Below are positions 6,031 to 12,261 of a stretch of 13,679 bases of DNA, piece by piece (positions within the stretch are counted from its first letter, which is position 1; each line of letters begins with the position of its first letter). The DNA comes from Oscillospiraceae bacterium (lineage in GTDB: Bacteria; Bacillota; Clostridia; Oscillospirales; Oscillospiraceae). Location of the stretch: the NCBI GenBank assembly GCA_904501855.1, contig CAJGCI010000036.1, forward strand, positions 1 to 13,679, read 5' to 3'. The notes beneath the pieces are model-generated. The model was not told the DNA's origin. It was given only the letters and a program-made list of their open reading frames with translations, and searched no databases. The position numbers and the translations under genes were made by a program.

Positions 6031-7179
6031 TTATGCTGCTTTTTCCTTCAGCTCTTTGATTGCGTTCTTCAGGAACTCAACATTGTATTTCTCAATGCGG
6101 TTCAGTTCTGCATCGCCATCCCAGTCATCAGCGTCGATGGTGGGTTCATACCAGGAGTAGCCCTCAAATTCTTTCTGAGTCTTCTCGTTGTGGAAGATAT
6201 ATCCGTGGCGGGCATAGATCTCATTCAGAGCGCTTCTCAGTTCATCCATATCCATATCGGCAATATCCGAGTTGTTCAGACGAACATCTGTGCTGTCCGG
6301 GAAGATCATGCCGGTAGTATCGGGGAGTTCTTCCAGACCGGAAACGGTGTCCACGATATCGCTGTAGTTCAGCACAACTTTATAGTTGCTCTCTGCAGCT
6401 TCGGCATCAACATCCCACTGATATACGACCGTGTCGCCATTGGACAGGCCCTCATCTACCGTCAGGCTGCCATCGATGCAGTCGGCGATAAGGCCATTGA
6501 TGTCTTCCACCTGCTCACCGTAATCGGCGACAAATGCTTTTTTGTCAAAGTGTGCTTTTGCGGTTCCTTCGGTATCATATCCGTCATAGGAGATGCTCAC
6601 GAAGTTATCCAGTTCCACGGGAACTTTCTGGTTGGCGCGGGCCATACAAGCGATAAGCACTGCAACTGCCAGAACGGCCATGCACCAGATAAAGTTTGTG
6701 ATTCTTTTCTTGTCCTGTGCTTTTTTTGCATCCACAGGAGCTTCATTTTTCTGTTTTACCGGATTTTCCATCTTATTACTTTTCTCTTTCTCGGTCTCTT
6801 CTTTGACCGCTTGTTTTGCGTTCTCTTCAATTTCGGCAACGTCTTTTTTTACTTTTTCGACCTTGTCTTCCACTGAATCCTTCGCATCACTGATCTTGTC
6901 AGCTACCTTTTCCTTCACTTCTTCTGCTTTTTCTGCGACATCCGACAGATTCTCTTTGATTTCTGCCACTTTTTCGCGGAGATCGTCCTTTACTTCTTCG
7001 ACCGCTTCTTTGATGTCATCAATAGCATCGGCCGCTTCCGCTTTGACTTTCTCAAGGGATTCCTCCCCCTGATTGAGTGCTTTCTCCGCTGCTTTGCGAA
7101 CAACCGGCATTGGTGTACCGCATTCGGGACAGAACTTGAAGTCGTCACCTACCTGGGCGCCGCATTTTCCACATTGCAT
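6031..7179 (-). CDS. Zinc-ribbon, coiled-coil membrane protein with C-terminal YARHG domain
   Basis: The 382-residue protein has an N-terminal zinc ribbon with the same cysteine spacing as its neighbour (Cys3, Cys6, Cys17, Cys20). A long Lys/Glu/Ala-rich coiled coil follows (about 35-135, many heptad-like units such as DIKEAVEEVKDDLREKV and EKVKKDVAEIEEN). One transmembrane helix spans about 161-180, followed by an extracytoplasmic part (VPVELDNFVSISYDGYDTEGTAKAHF) and a YARHG domain (about 300-376, EIYARHGYIF, then WYEPT). The post-membrane segment matches the 475-residue neighbour closely (LSNGDTVVYQWD against LSNGDTVIYTWD), so they are paralogues with different juxtamembrane regions. The start is the ATG at 7179 after GGAG; a TTG at 7206 would add nine residues but lacks a site. 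It has its own promoter and terminator. Function is unknown, with a sensor or envelope scaffold as a guess. Confidence 0.85.
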   Translation of the reverse strand: MQCGKCGAQVGDDFKFCPECGTPMPVVRKAAEKALNQGEESLEKVKAEAADAIDDIKEAVEEVKDDLREKVAEIKENLSDVAEKAEEVKEKVADKISDAKDSVEDKVEKVKKDVAEIEENAKQAVKEETEKEKSNKMENPVKQKNEAPVDAKKAQDKKRITNFIWCMAVLAVAVLIACMARANQKVPVELDNFVSISYDGYDTEGTAKAHFDKKAFVADYGEQVEDINGLIADCIDGSLTVDEGLSNGDTVVYQWDVDAEAAESNYKVVLNYSDIVDTVSGLEELPDTTGMIFPDSTDVRLNNSDIADMDMDELRSALNEIYARHGYIFHNEKTQKEFEGYSWYEPTIDADDWDGDAELNRIEKYNVEFLKNAIKELKEKAA

Positions 7180-7257
7180 AGGCTCTCCAATTCCTTTCAC
7201 TTTCAATTCTCATAAAACAAAAGCAAATAAGATCTACCGATGGCTTTCGTTTTATTT

Positions 7258-7287
7258 ATTTTAGCTCGATTCCCTATAGTATGGCAA
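7258..7287 (-). promoter_or_regulatory. Promoter of the coiled-coil YARHG gene
   Basis: On the minus strand TTGCCA (7282-7287) and TAAAAT (7258-7263) are 18 bases apart, predicting a start near 7250 and a leader of about 70 bases. The gap 7180-7434 otherwise holds A/T-rich sequence and the divergent promoter of the TIGR00266 gene. Confidence 0.6.
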
Positions 7288-7391
7288 CCCTTTTTTCATG
7301 AATTATCCATAAAAAAAGGAATTTTTTTCTACCATTTTGCTCCATTCTTTTTTCCTTTGTTTCAATAACTGTAGTCGTTTCCCCGGTCTTT

Positions 7392-7400
7392 TGATATACT
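7392..7400 (+). promoter_or_regulatory. Extended -10 promoter of the TIGR00266 gene
   Basis: TGATATACT fits the extended -10 pattern (TG, one base, then a -10 hexamer). No good -35 is present at the expected distance, which extended -10 promoters tolerate. The predicted start is near 7407, about 28 bases before the ATG. Confidence 0.5.
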
Positions 7401-7434
7401 GTTTCCATAAACTGAACCCAAAGGGGGAACCAAC

Positions 7435-8118
7435 ATGCGTTATGAAATCAAGGGGGATAATCTTCCTGTTGTCATCATGAACCTGGAATCCGGGGAGTCT
7501 ATTATTACGCAGGGCGGCGGAATGGCCTGGATGTCGCCCAACATGCACATGGAGACCACCTCCAGAGGCGGCATCGGCAAGCTTCTCGGCCGGGCACTCT
7601 CCGGTGATACTCTCTTCCAGAATGTCTATACTGCCGAAAACGGAAACGGCGTCATTGCCGTGGCATCCAGTTTCCCGGGGGAGATCCGTAAATTCGAGAT
7701 CACACCGGAAAAACCGATTATCATGCAGAAATCCGCATTTCTCTGCTCGGAGAAAGGTGTCGAACTTTCTGTTTTTTTCAAAAAGAGTTTTGGCTCCGGC
7801 CTGTTCGGCGGAGAGGGCTTCATCATGCAGATGATCTCCGGTTCCGGCACCTGCTTTGCCGAATTCGACGGTTCCGTCGTGGAATACGAACTGAAGGAAG
7901 GACAGCAGATCGTAGTGGATACGGGCAACCTAGCCGCCATGAGCGCGACCTGCTCCATGGATATCCAGACCGTTCCCGGCGTCAAGAACGCGCTCTTGGG
8001 AGGTGAAGGCCTGTTCAACACCGTTGTCACAGGACCCGGCCGCGTATGGCTTCAGACCATGCCCATCTCCAGTGTGGCAGCCGTGCTGCGAAATTACTTC
8101 CCTTCGACATCAGGCTGA
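7435..8118 (+). CDS. TIGR00266 / AIM24-family protein
   Basis: The 227-residue protein belongs to the TIGR00266/AIM24 family (PF01987), a widespread beta-rich fold of unsettled function in bacteria; the yeast relative acts in mitochondrial organisation. Family features include an opening of the form MRYEIKGDNLPVVIMNLESGE, the glycine-rich GGGMAWMS (27-34) and SRGGIGKLLGRALSG (43-57). The repeated strand/turn units GEGFIMQMISGSG and GEGLFNTVVTGPG, and the closing VWLQTMPISS, are also typical. There is no signal peptide or membrane helix, so it is predicted cytosolic. The ATG at 7435 follows AAGGGGGA with good spacing. It appears monocistronic, with its own promoter and a bidirectional terminator shared with the convergent small lipoprotein gene. 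Confidence 0.92.
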   Translation: MRYEIKGDNLPVVIMNLESGESIITQGGGMAWMSPNMHMETTSRGGIGKLLGRALSGDTLFQNVYTAENGNGVIAVASSFPGEIRKFEITPEKPIIMQKSAFLCSEKGVELSVFFKKSFGSGLFGGEGFIMQMISGSGTCFAEFDGSVVEYELKEGQQIVVDTGNLAAMSATCSMDIQTVPGVKNALLGGEGLFNTVVTGPGRVWLQTMPISSVAAVLRNYFPSTSG

Positions 8119-8130
8119 CCTGAAACAACA

Positions 8131-8168
8131 AAAATCCGGTGATCCGCACGATCACCGGATTATTCTTA
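8131..8168 (+). terminator. Bidirectional terminator between convergent genes
   Basis: A perfect 12-bp stem (8133-8144 with 8150-8161, CGCAC loop) lies in the 47-base gap. The tail is T-rich on both strands: ATTCTTAT on plus and TTTTTGTTGTTT on minus. It can therefore end both the TIGR00266 gene and the convergent lipoprotein gene, whose stop lies just beyond the stem. Confidence 0.85.
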
Positions 8169-8543
8169 TGTATCAGGATGGGAGATCTGAATCTGATAGG
8201 CTTCCGCATAACCTTCCATGGCCTTATGGGCCTGCGTGTCATTTAAAAACACGTCCACCCTGTCTCCTTCCCATATATCTGCAAGATCGATGGAAGACAG
8301 ATTTAGGCTGGCGGAATCGGCATCCAGCAGCATGACGCTGTCATGTTCAACTGCGTTTCGGCAGTCCACGGCGCAGGGGTTCTGGAAAAGGCTTTCCTCC
8401 CCGTCACCTACTACGTAGATGATCTGATGCTCCAGATCCACGGACTGGACGACGCCGCTGTACTCCGTATACGATTCTCCGCAAGCGGCCAGGACCGCCA
8501 GTGCCAGCACTGACAGCATTGCCGCGAAGATCCTTCTTCCCAT
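8166..8543 (-). CDS. Small predicted lipoprotein of unknown function
   Basis: The 125-residue product has a basic start (MGRR), a strongly hydrophobic core and the lipobox LAAC with Cys21, so it should be lipid-anchored outside the membrane. The mature part is about 105 residues, mostly beta-like (YSGVVQSVDLEHQIIYVVG, then DSVMLLDADSASLNL and GDRVDVFL), recalling small OB-fold-like extracytoplasmic domains, and has a Cys pair in NPCAVDC. No enzyme motif is seen. The ATG at 8543 follows GGGAGG with short spacing (four to five bases); an in-frame TTG at 8573 lacks a site. The promoter region carries a 19-base palindrome over the -10 box, so expression is probably regulated. Confidence 0.78.
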   Translation of the reverse strand: MGRRIFAAMLSVLALAVLAACGESYTEYSGVVQSVDLEHQIIYVVGDGEESLFQNPCAVDCRNAVEHDSVMLLDADSASLNLSSIDLADIWEGDRVDVFLNDTQAHKAMEGYAEAYQIQISHPDT

Positions 8544-8577
8544 GGGTCCTCCCGTCTCAATACAGATTTCCAAACAT

Positions 8578-8596
8578 TAAAGTGGTATCCACTTTA
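8578..8596. promoter_or_regulatory. 19-nt palindromic operator-like site
   Basis: TAAAGTGGTATCCACTTTA has perfect 8-base arms around a 3-base centre. It covers the predicted -10 box and start region of the small lipoprotein gene, the classic place for a dimeric repressor to bind. No transcription-factor gene lies next to it, so the binding protein is unknown. Confidence 0.55.
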
Positions 8597-8619
8597 TAGG
8601 ATGGGTGACGTATTTGCAA
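8591..8619 (-). promoter_or_regulatory. Promoter of the small lipoprotein gene
   Basis: On the minus strand TTGCAA (8614-8619) is followed after 17 bases by TAAAGT (8591-8596). The alternative TATAAA two bases earlier gives a 15-base spacer. The palindrome at 8578-8596 overlaps the -10 box. Confidence 0.5.
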
Positions 8620-8662
8620 GATTTTTCTCATATGCGGTTTCTTCCCCGGCGCCCCGGTGCCC

Positions 8663-8690
8663 TTGATTTTTTCTACGGATAAGATAAAAT
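8663..8690 (+). promoter_or_regulatory. Promoter of the phosphoribosyltransferase gene
   Basis: TTGATT (8663-8668) and TAAAAT (8685-8690) are 16 bases apart, giving a start near 8697 and a leader of about 45 bases with a strong AGGAGG at 8727-8732. Confidence 0.55.
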
Positions 8691-8741
8691 AACTGTATTG
8701 TAATGTGACAGGAACTGTCGAATATTAGGAGGATAACATTG

Positions 8742-9296
8742 ATGACTTACGATATTGACATAGCCGGGTTAAAACGCTCCCTTCCGCTGTGTCCTGTCAC
8801 CGATGATCTGTATATCGGTGCATTCGTGCTCTTTGGCGATGTGGAACTGACTGTCCACTGCGCCGCAGAACTTCTGAAAATCGCTCCGGAATATGATTAT
8901 ATGATCGCTCCGGAGGCAAAATCCATTCCTTTGATCTATGAGATGGCCCGTCAGTCCGGGGCTGAAAAGTATTTTCTGGCCCGGAAAAAGGCAAAGGCAT
9001 ACATGAAAGGTGTCTTTCAGGTGGATGTCCAGTCCATCACCACTCCCGGTATTCAGACCCTGTTTGTGGACACCGCAGATGCGGAACTGATGAAGGGCAA
9101 ACGGATCCTGGTCCTGGATGATGTCATTTCCACCGGGAAGTCCCTGATCGCCACGGAAGAACTGGTCCGTCAGGCCGGCGGTATCGTTGCCGGACGGATG
9201 GCAGTACTGGCCGAGGGTGCTGCGGCAGATCGTGATGATATCATCGTTCTGCAGAAGATCCCCGTGTTCAATCCTGACGGGACGATCAAAGAATAA
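8742..9296 (+). CDS. Adenine phosphoribosyltransferase-like PRTase
   Basis: The 184-residue protein is a type I phosphoribosyltransferase, a family that joins a purine base to PRPP to make the nucleotide (salvage). The PRPP-binding signature ILVLDDVISTGKS is at residues 123-135, with the two acidic residues and TGKS loop intact. APEAKSIPLIYEMAR (56-70) and the basic LARKKAKAYMKG (79-90) fit the adenine/xanthine branch, and the length matches Apt. The exact base is not proven by sequence. The ATG at 8742 lies nine bases after AGGAGG; an in-frame TTG at 8739 would be six bases away and adds one residue. It is followed by a terminator-like hairpin before tadA, so it may be transcribed alone or partly with the two tRNA-modification genes. 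Confidence 0.88.
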   Translation: MTYDIDIAGLKRSLPLCPVTDDLYIGAFVLFGDVELTVHCAAELLKIAPEYDYMIAPEAKSIPLIYEMARQSGAEKYFLARKKAKAYMKGVFQVDVQSITTPGIQTLFVDTADAELMKGKRILVLDDVISTGKSLIATEELVRQAGGIVAGRMAVLAEGAAADRDDIIVLQKIPVFNPDGTIKE

Positions 9297-9314
9297 CCAT
9301 TTGAAAAACAACGG

Positions 9315-9340
9315 AAATGCCGGCATCGTCCGGCATTTTT
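9315..9340 (+). terminator. Intrinsic terminator after the phosphoribosyltransferase gene
   Basis: AAATGCCGG (9315-9323) pairs perfectly with CCGGCATTT (9330-9338) around a six-base loop, and the 3' arm runs into five T residues. No obvious promoter lies between this hairpin and tadA, so some read-through is likely. Confidence 0.7.
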
Positions 9341-9370
9341 CCTGCGCAGAAATCGGAAAGGAGAGAAAAC

Positions 9371-9832
9371 ATGGAATCCAGGGAATTCTATATGAATGAA
9401 GCGCTTGCCATGGCACGGGATGCGTTCTCCCATGAGGAAGTCCCGGTGGGATGTGTCATCGTCTCTCCGGAAGGTGAGATCCTTGCAAGGGAACGAAATC
9501 ACTGCCGGGAGCGGCAGGATGCCACGGCCCACGCCGAGCTGCTTGCCATTCAGCAGGCAGAGAAGGTGCTGGGATCACCGCACCTGGAAGGATGCGCCCT
9601 TTATGTCACGCTGGAGCCCTGCCCCATGTGTGTGGGAGCCATCGTCCATACCCGCATCTCCCACATCGTGTACGGTCTTTCGGAACCCGTCACCGGATGC
9701 TGCGGAAGCGTCATCAATCTCTTCGAAGAGCGCCTTGGTCATCATCCGGCCATATACGGCGGTGTGTGCGCCGGGGAAAGCCAGGATCTGCTCAACCGTT
9801 TTTTTAAAGGGCTCCGGGCAGAAACGGACTGA
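9371..9832 (+). CDS. tadA: tRNA-specific adenosine deaminase
   Basis: TadA converts adenosine-34 of tRNA-Arg(ACG) to inosine, allowing one tRNA to read several codons. The 153-residue protein has the complete zinc-deaminase signature: His54-Ala55-Glu56 (zinc ligand and proton-shuttling Glu) and PCPMC with Cys84 and Cys87 as the other zinc ligands. EVPVGCVIV (23-31), RNHCRERQDATAHAE (42-56), the substrate-loop region TGCCGSVINLF (108-118) and LNRFFK near the end are typical of TadA rather than cytidine or guanine deaminases. The ATG at 9371 follows AAGGAG with 7-base spacing; a 5' extension to 9317 would run through the terminator hairpin and is rejected. The dihydrouridine synthase gene starts 11 bases after its stop. 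Confidence 0.95.
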   Translation: MESREFYMNEALAMARDAFSHEEVPVGCVIVSPEGEILARERNHCRERQDATAHAELLAIQQAEKVLGSPHLEGCALYVTLEPCPMCVGAIVHTRISHIVYGLSEPVTGCCGSVINLFEERLGHHPAIYGGVCAGESQDLLNRFFKGLRAETD

Positions 9833-9843
9833 GGTGGGCATCC

Positions 9844-10800
9844 ATGTACTATTATTTTGCTCCAATGGAAGGCATCACCGGTTACCATTTCCGGAATATC
9901 CATCACGAACTGTTTCCCGGTACGCATAAGTACTTCACCCCTTTCCGTGTTGCATGTCAGGATATCGGATTCCGAAAGAAGGAGCTGGAGGATCTGCTGC
10001 CGGAACACAACGCCGGTGTACCTGTGGTCCCTCAGATCCTCAGCAATGATGCCGAGGCGTTTCTGGTCGCGGTACGCCAGCTGCAGGATCTGGGCTATCA
10101 GGAGATCAACCTGAATCTGGGCTGTCCCTCGGGAACCGTGATCTCCAAATTCCGGGGTTCCGGTTTTCTCAGCGTCCCATCCGAGCTGGATGCTTTTCTG
10201 GATCGGGTTTTCTCCGAAACTGCGGCTCGGATCTCCATTAAGACGCGTATCGGTCTGGAACTGTCGGATTCCTTCGAAGACCTGATGGCGATATATGAAA
10301 AGTATCCTCTGTCCGAACTGATCGTTCATCCCCGCTACGGGCGGGAAGGATACCGCGGTTCACCGCACATGGAATCCTACCGTACGGCCTATGACCGCTG
10401 GGAACTTCCTCTTTGCTACAACGGCGATATCACGACGTTGCAGGACCTCGACCGGCTTCTGGAGGCCTATCCGGAGACCGATGCCGTCATGGTGGGCCGG
10501 GGCTGTGTAACCAATCCCGCTCTGATTCGCACTTTTGAAAACGGAACTTTTCTGACTTTGCCGGAATTTCAGGTATATGAGAGCCGTCTTATGGAGTGTT
10601 ACTGCTCCATTCTGTCCGGTGACAGGCATATCCTGTTTCGGATGAAGGAGCTCTGGAACTATTTTATCTGTCTGTTTCCGGACAGCAGAAAACAGATGAA
10701 GGTTCTTCGAAAGTCACAGACCTGTTCCGAGTTCCGGGATGCCGTACAGCGTCTTTACAGGGAATGTCCTTTTGATCCGTCATTGGGTTTTAAACCATAA
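9844..10800 (+). CDS. dus: tRNA-dihydrouridine synthase
   Basis: Dus enzymes reduce specific uridines in the tRNA D-loop using FMN and NADPH. The 318-residue protein has the family order of motifs: the N-terminal flavin motif APMEGITGYHFR (6-17), VPQIL (62-66), INLNLGCPS with catalytic Cys94 (88-96), SKFRGSGFL (101-109), the phosphate/flavin contacts IKTRIG (132-137), IVHPR, YNGDI and MVGRG, and a smaller helical tRNA-binding C-terminal domain. It matches the COG0042 family in length; I cannot say which D-loop position it modifies. Its start lies 11 bases after tadA, and the tadA stop codon sits in the ribosome-binding stretch GAGGTGGG, so the two tRNA-modification genes are translated from one message. 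A strong terminator follows. Confidence 0.95.
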   Translation: MYYYFAPMEGITGYHFRNIHHELFPGTHKYFTPFRVACQDIGFRKKELEDLLPEHNAGVPVVPQILSNDAEAFLVAVRQLQDLGYQEINLNLGCPSGTVISKFRGSGFLSVPSELDAFLDRVFSETAARISIKTRIGLELSDSFEDLMAIYEKYPLSELIVHPRYGREGYRGSPHMESYRTAYDRWELPLCYNGDITTLQDLDRLLEAYPETDAVMVGRGCVTNPALIRTFENGTFLTLPEFQVYESRLMECYCSILSGDRHILFRMKELWNYFICLFPDSRKQMKVLRKSQTCSEFRDAVQRLYRECPFDPSLGFKP

Positions 10801-10805
10801 GCAAT

Positions 10806-10841
10806 AAAAAGCTCCACGAGACATCTCGTGGAGCTTTTTTT
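10806..10841. terminator. Bidirectional terminator between dus and the rubredoxin operon
   Basis: A 10-bp GC-rich stem (10811-10820 with 10825-10834, ACAT loop) is flanked by five A residues on one side and seven T residues on the other. It therefore forms a good intrinsic terminator for dus on plus and for the rubredoxin operon on minus. Confidence 0.92.
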
Positions 10842-10862
10842 GTGTTCTCAGTATGATACCAA

Positions 10863-11018
10863 TCAGGCCTGCTCAAAATCGTCTTTGCCTACGCCGCACA
10901 GAGGGCAGGCAAAATCTGCGGGCAGATCTTCCCATTTGGTGCCAGCTGCAATGCCGTTATCGGGATCGCCGACTGCTTCGTCATACTCGTAACCACATAC
11001 CGTGCATACATACTTCAT
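10863..11018 (-). CDS. Rubredoxin
   Basis: This 51-residue gene is short but unmistakable. Rubredoxins carry one electron on an iron bound by four cysteines, arranged as two CxxCG knuckles. Here they are CTVCG (5-9) and CPLCG (38-42), with the conserved YEYDEAVGDPDNGI (10-23), aromatic TKWEDLP (27-33) and DDFE tail. The ATG at 11018 lies nine bases after AAAGGAG, which overlaps the TAA stop of the preceding gene, so it is the last gene of an operon with the Crp/Fnr regulator. The flavodiiron gene in the same locus makes it the likely electron donor for O2 or NO reduction in the cytoplasm. Confidence 0.97.
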   Translation of the reverse strand: MKYVCTVCGYEYDEAVGDPDNGIAAGTKWEDLPADFACPLCGVGKDDFEQA

Positions 11019-11032
11019 GATTATTATCTCCT

Positions 11033-11416
11033 TTATTTTTCTTCGGGCGCAATGTACCCGATTTCTACATTGGGATTGACTTCTTTCAGATAGGCCTCTG
11101 CCTGATCCAGAAGTTCACCGTCTTCTCCGACGATGATGCTGGCGATCTCTTCCCCCTGATATACGACCACGAGCCGGTAATATTCATATCCGACACCGCC
11201 GCAGCACATGGTAGTGGTTCCACCCACCACCCGTGTGAATACCCGGTCCATTTTATCAAAGGGAACGCATACGATCTTCAGTCCGTCCTGGTAATAAAGC
11301 GCGCGTTTTCCCACCATTACCTTTCCGAACTTTTTGGACAGGGTGTAGTCTCCTTCAAATACGGAAGCATTCATGATCTTCCCGTTGTAATCTACCACTT
11401 TCTTGATCATCGGCAT
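11033..11416 (-). CDS. Conserved hypothetical protein between Crp/Fnr regulator and rubredoxin
   Basis: I do not recognise a named family for this 127-residue protein. It has no signal peptide or membrane helix. Residues about 15-95 look beta-rich (SVFEGDYTLSKKFGKVMVGKRALYYQDGLKIVCVPFDKMDRVFTRVVGG), with the alternation of a small PH-like or barrel fold. A short glycine/cysteine stretch TTTMCCGGVGYEYY (69-82) is followed by more strands and an acidic helix near EDGELLDQAEAYLKE. The adjacent Cys pair could be redox-active or bind metal, but this is a guess. The ATG at 11416 lies eight bases after GGAGG. The gene is 23 bases after the regulator and 14 before rubredoxin, so it is co-expressed with the oxygen-defence genes. 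Confidence 0.8.
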   Translation of the reverse strand: MPMIKKVVDYNGKIMNASVFEGDYTLSKKFGKVMVGKRALYYQDGLKIVCVPFDKMDRVFTRVVGGTTTMCCGGVGYEYYRLVVVYQGEEIASIIVGEDGELLDQAEAYLKEVNPNVEIGYIAPEEK

Positions 11417-11439
11417 GTCGGATCCCTCCCTGTTTCGAC

Positions 11440-12087
11440 TTATGCATTGAGCAGTGTGATATTCCGTCCGCTGCTCTTCAGGATTCCTTCTTCCCGCATC
11501 AGACGCATTTCCCGCATCAGGCTGGTGCGGTCCACGCAGAGATACGAGGACAGCTGCGACAGGGACATCTCCGTTTCGAACTGGATGCTGCCCGTCTTTT
11601 CCATCATGTAGTCAAAATAGGCTTCCAGCTTCTGCCGCACGGTCTTCTTGCTGATCATATTGATGCGCAGCGCCATCATCTGTGCTTTCTTGGCGGAAAG
11701 ATGGAACAGATTATTGGTCAGCTGCGTATGATGTTCGCAGGCATTCTCACACCGACCGGAGATCTCCGAAAAACGGATGAACATGACTTCACAGTCACTG
11801 TCCGCCTCCACGACATATCCCAGGCTGCCGTAAGGCAGTGCAAAAACTTCTCCAAAGATATCATCTTTCATGTAGTGCTCCAGCAGGGTATCTTCCCCTT
11901 CGCTGTCCACCGAATAAAGATGCGCTTTTCCGGAAAGCATGACACAAAGATACTCCAGTTCCGGAGAATAAACGATGACCGTATCACCTTTTCGGAACTT
12001 CCGGATCTCAGCTTTGAAGCAGTGGATCATGGCGTCGATGCTGTCCTGGCTGATGCCTTCGAAAAGCTCAACATTCTCCAGTGTCAT
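11440..12087 (-). CDS. Crp/Fnr-family transcriptional regulator
   Basis: The 215-residue protein has an N-terminal cyclic-nucleotide-binding-type beta barrel (about 5-115: FRKGDTVIVYSPELEYLCVMLSG, then DIFGEVFAL). A dimerisation helix follows (about 118-148), then a C-terminal winged helix-turn-helix (about 150-213: EMSLSQLSSYLCVDRTSLMREMRLMREEGIL). The usual cAMP-contact pattern is not fully kept, and there is no N-terminal four-cysteine Fnr cluster. Six cysteines are scattered (23, 48, 99, 113, 117, 184); the C113-x3-C117 pair could in principle sense redox or bind heme or a cluster, but this is unproven. The ATG at 12087 follows GGGGGAG with 6-base spacing. It heads an operon with the unknown 127-residue gene and rubredoxin, and is divergent from the flavodiiron gene, the expected arrangement if it controls that gene. 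Confidence 0.92.
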   Translation of the reverse strand: MTLENVELFEGISQDSIDAMIHCFKAEIRKFRKGDTVIVYSPELEYLCVMLSGKAHLYSVDSEGEDTLLEHYMKDDIFGEVFALPYGSLGYVVEADSDCEVMFIRFSEISGRCENACEHHTQLTNNLFHLSAKKAQMMALRINMISKKTVRQKLEAYFDYMMEKTGSIQFETEMSLSQLSSYLCVDRTSLMREMRLMREEGILKSSGRNITLLNA

Positions 12088-12119
12088 TTCTGGCTCCCCC
12101 TTTCAGTCGGTATAAACGT

Positions 12120-12128
12120 ACTATAGCA
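12120..12128 (-). promoter_or_regulatory. Extended -10 promoter of the Crp/Fnr-rubredoxin operon
   Basis: On the minus strand TGCTATAGT fits the extended -10 pattern, with a poor -35 (TGGTAA) 17 bases upstream. The predicted start is near 12113, giving a leader of about 26 bases. Confidence 0.45.
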
Positions 12129-12170
12129 CAAACGTGTAGCACTTACCACAACTAATTTCCATAAAAATTG

Positions 12171-12213
12171 TATACTAAATATATACTAAACAGCGGAAAA
12201 CATGGTATACTAA
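12171..12213. repeat. Three direct copies of TATACTAA in the fprA-crp intergenic region
   Basis: TATACTAA occurs at 12171-12178, 12182-12189 and 12206-12213, with starts 11 and 24 bases apart. The last copy contains the predicted -10 box of the flavodiiron gene. The copies could be alternative -10 elements or a phased regulator-binding array. Confidence 0.5.
12203..12211 (+). promoter_or_regulatory. Extended -10 promoter of the flavodiiron gene
   Basis: TGGTATACT fits the extended -10 pattern, predicting a start near 12218 and a leader of about 44 bases. No good -35 is present at the right distance, which suggests dependence on an activator, plausibly the divergent Crp/Fnr regulator. Confidence 0.45.
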
Positions 12214-12219
12214 TTGAGC

Positions 12220-12241
12220 TGACAATTTGTTGACAATCTGT
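12220..12241 (+). repeat. Tandem 11-base repeat in the fprA leader
   Basis: TGACAATTTGT and TGACAATCTGT lie head to tail, differing at one base, and a degenerate third unit begins TGAATCAAGG. They occupy the region just downstream of the predicted start and upstream of the ribosome binding site. Confidence 0.6.
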
Positions 12242-12261
12242 TGAATCAAGGAGGAAAATAT

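Noticed and set aside
6190..6876. 228-residue plus-strand frame with Phe-rich, membrane-like C terminus
   Set aside because: It is the complement of the Lys/Glu coiled-coil codons; no ribosome site, promoter or family match.
12230..12235. Perfect TTGACA as a -35 box for fprA
   Set aside because: The position 17 bases downstream falls in the ribosome binding site (GGAAAA), leaving no usable -10 or leader; it is part of the tandem 11-base repeat instead.
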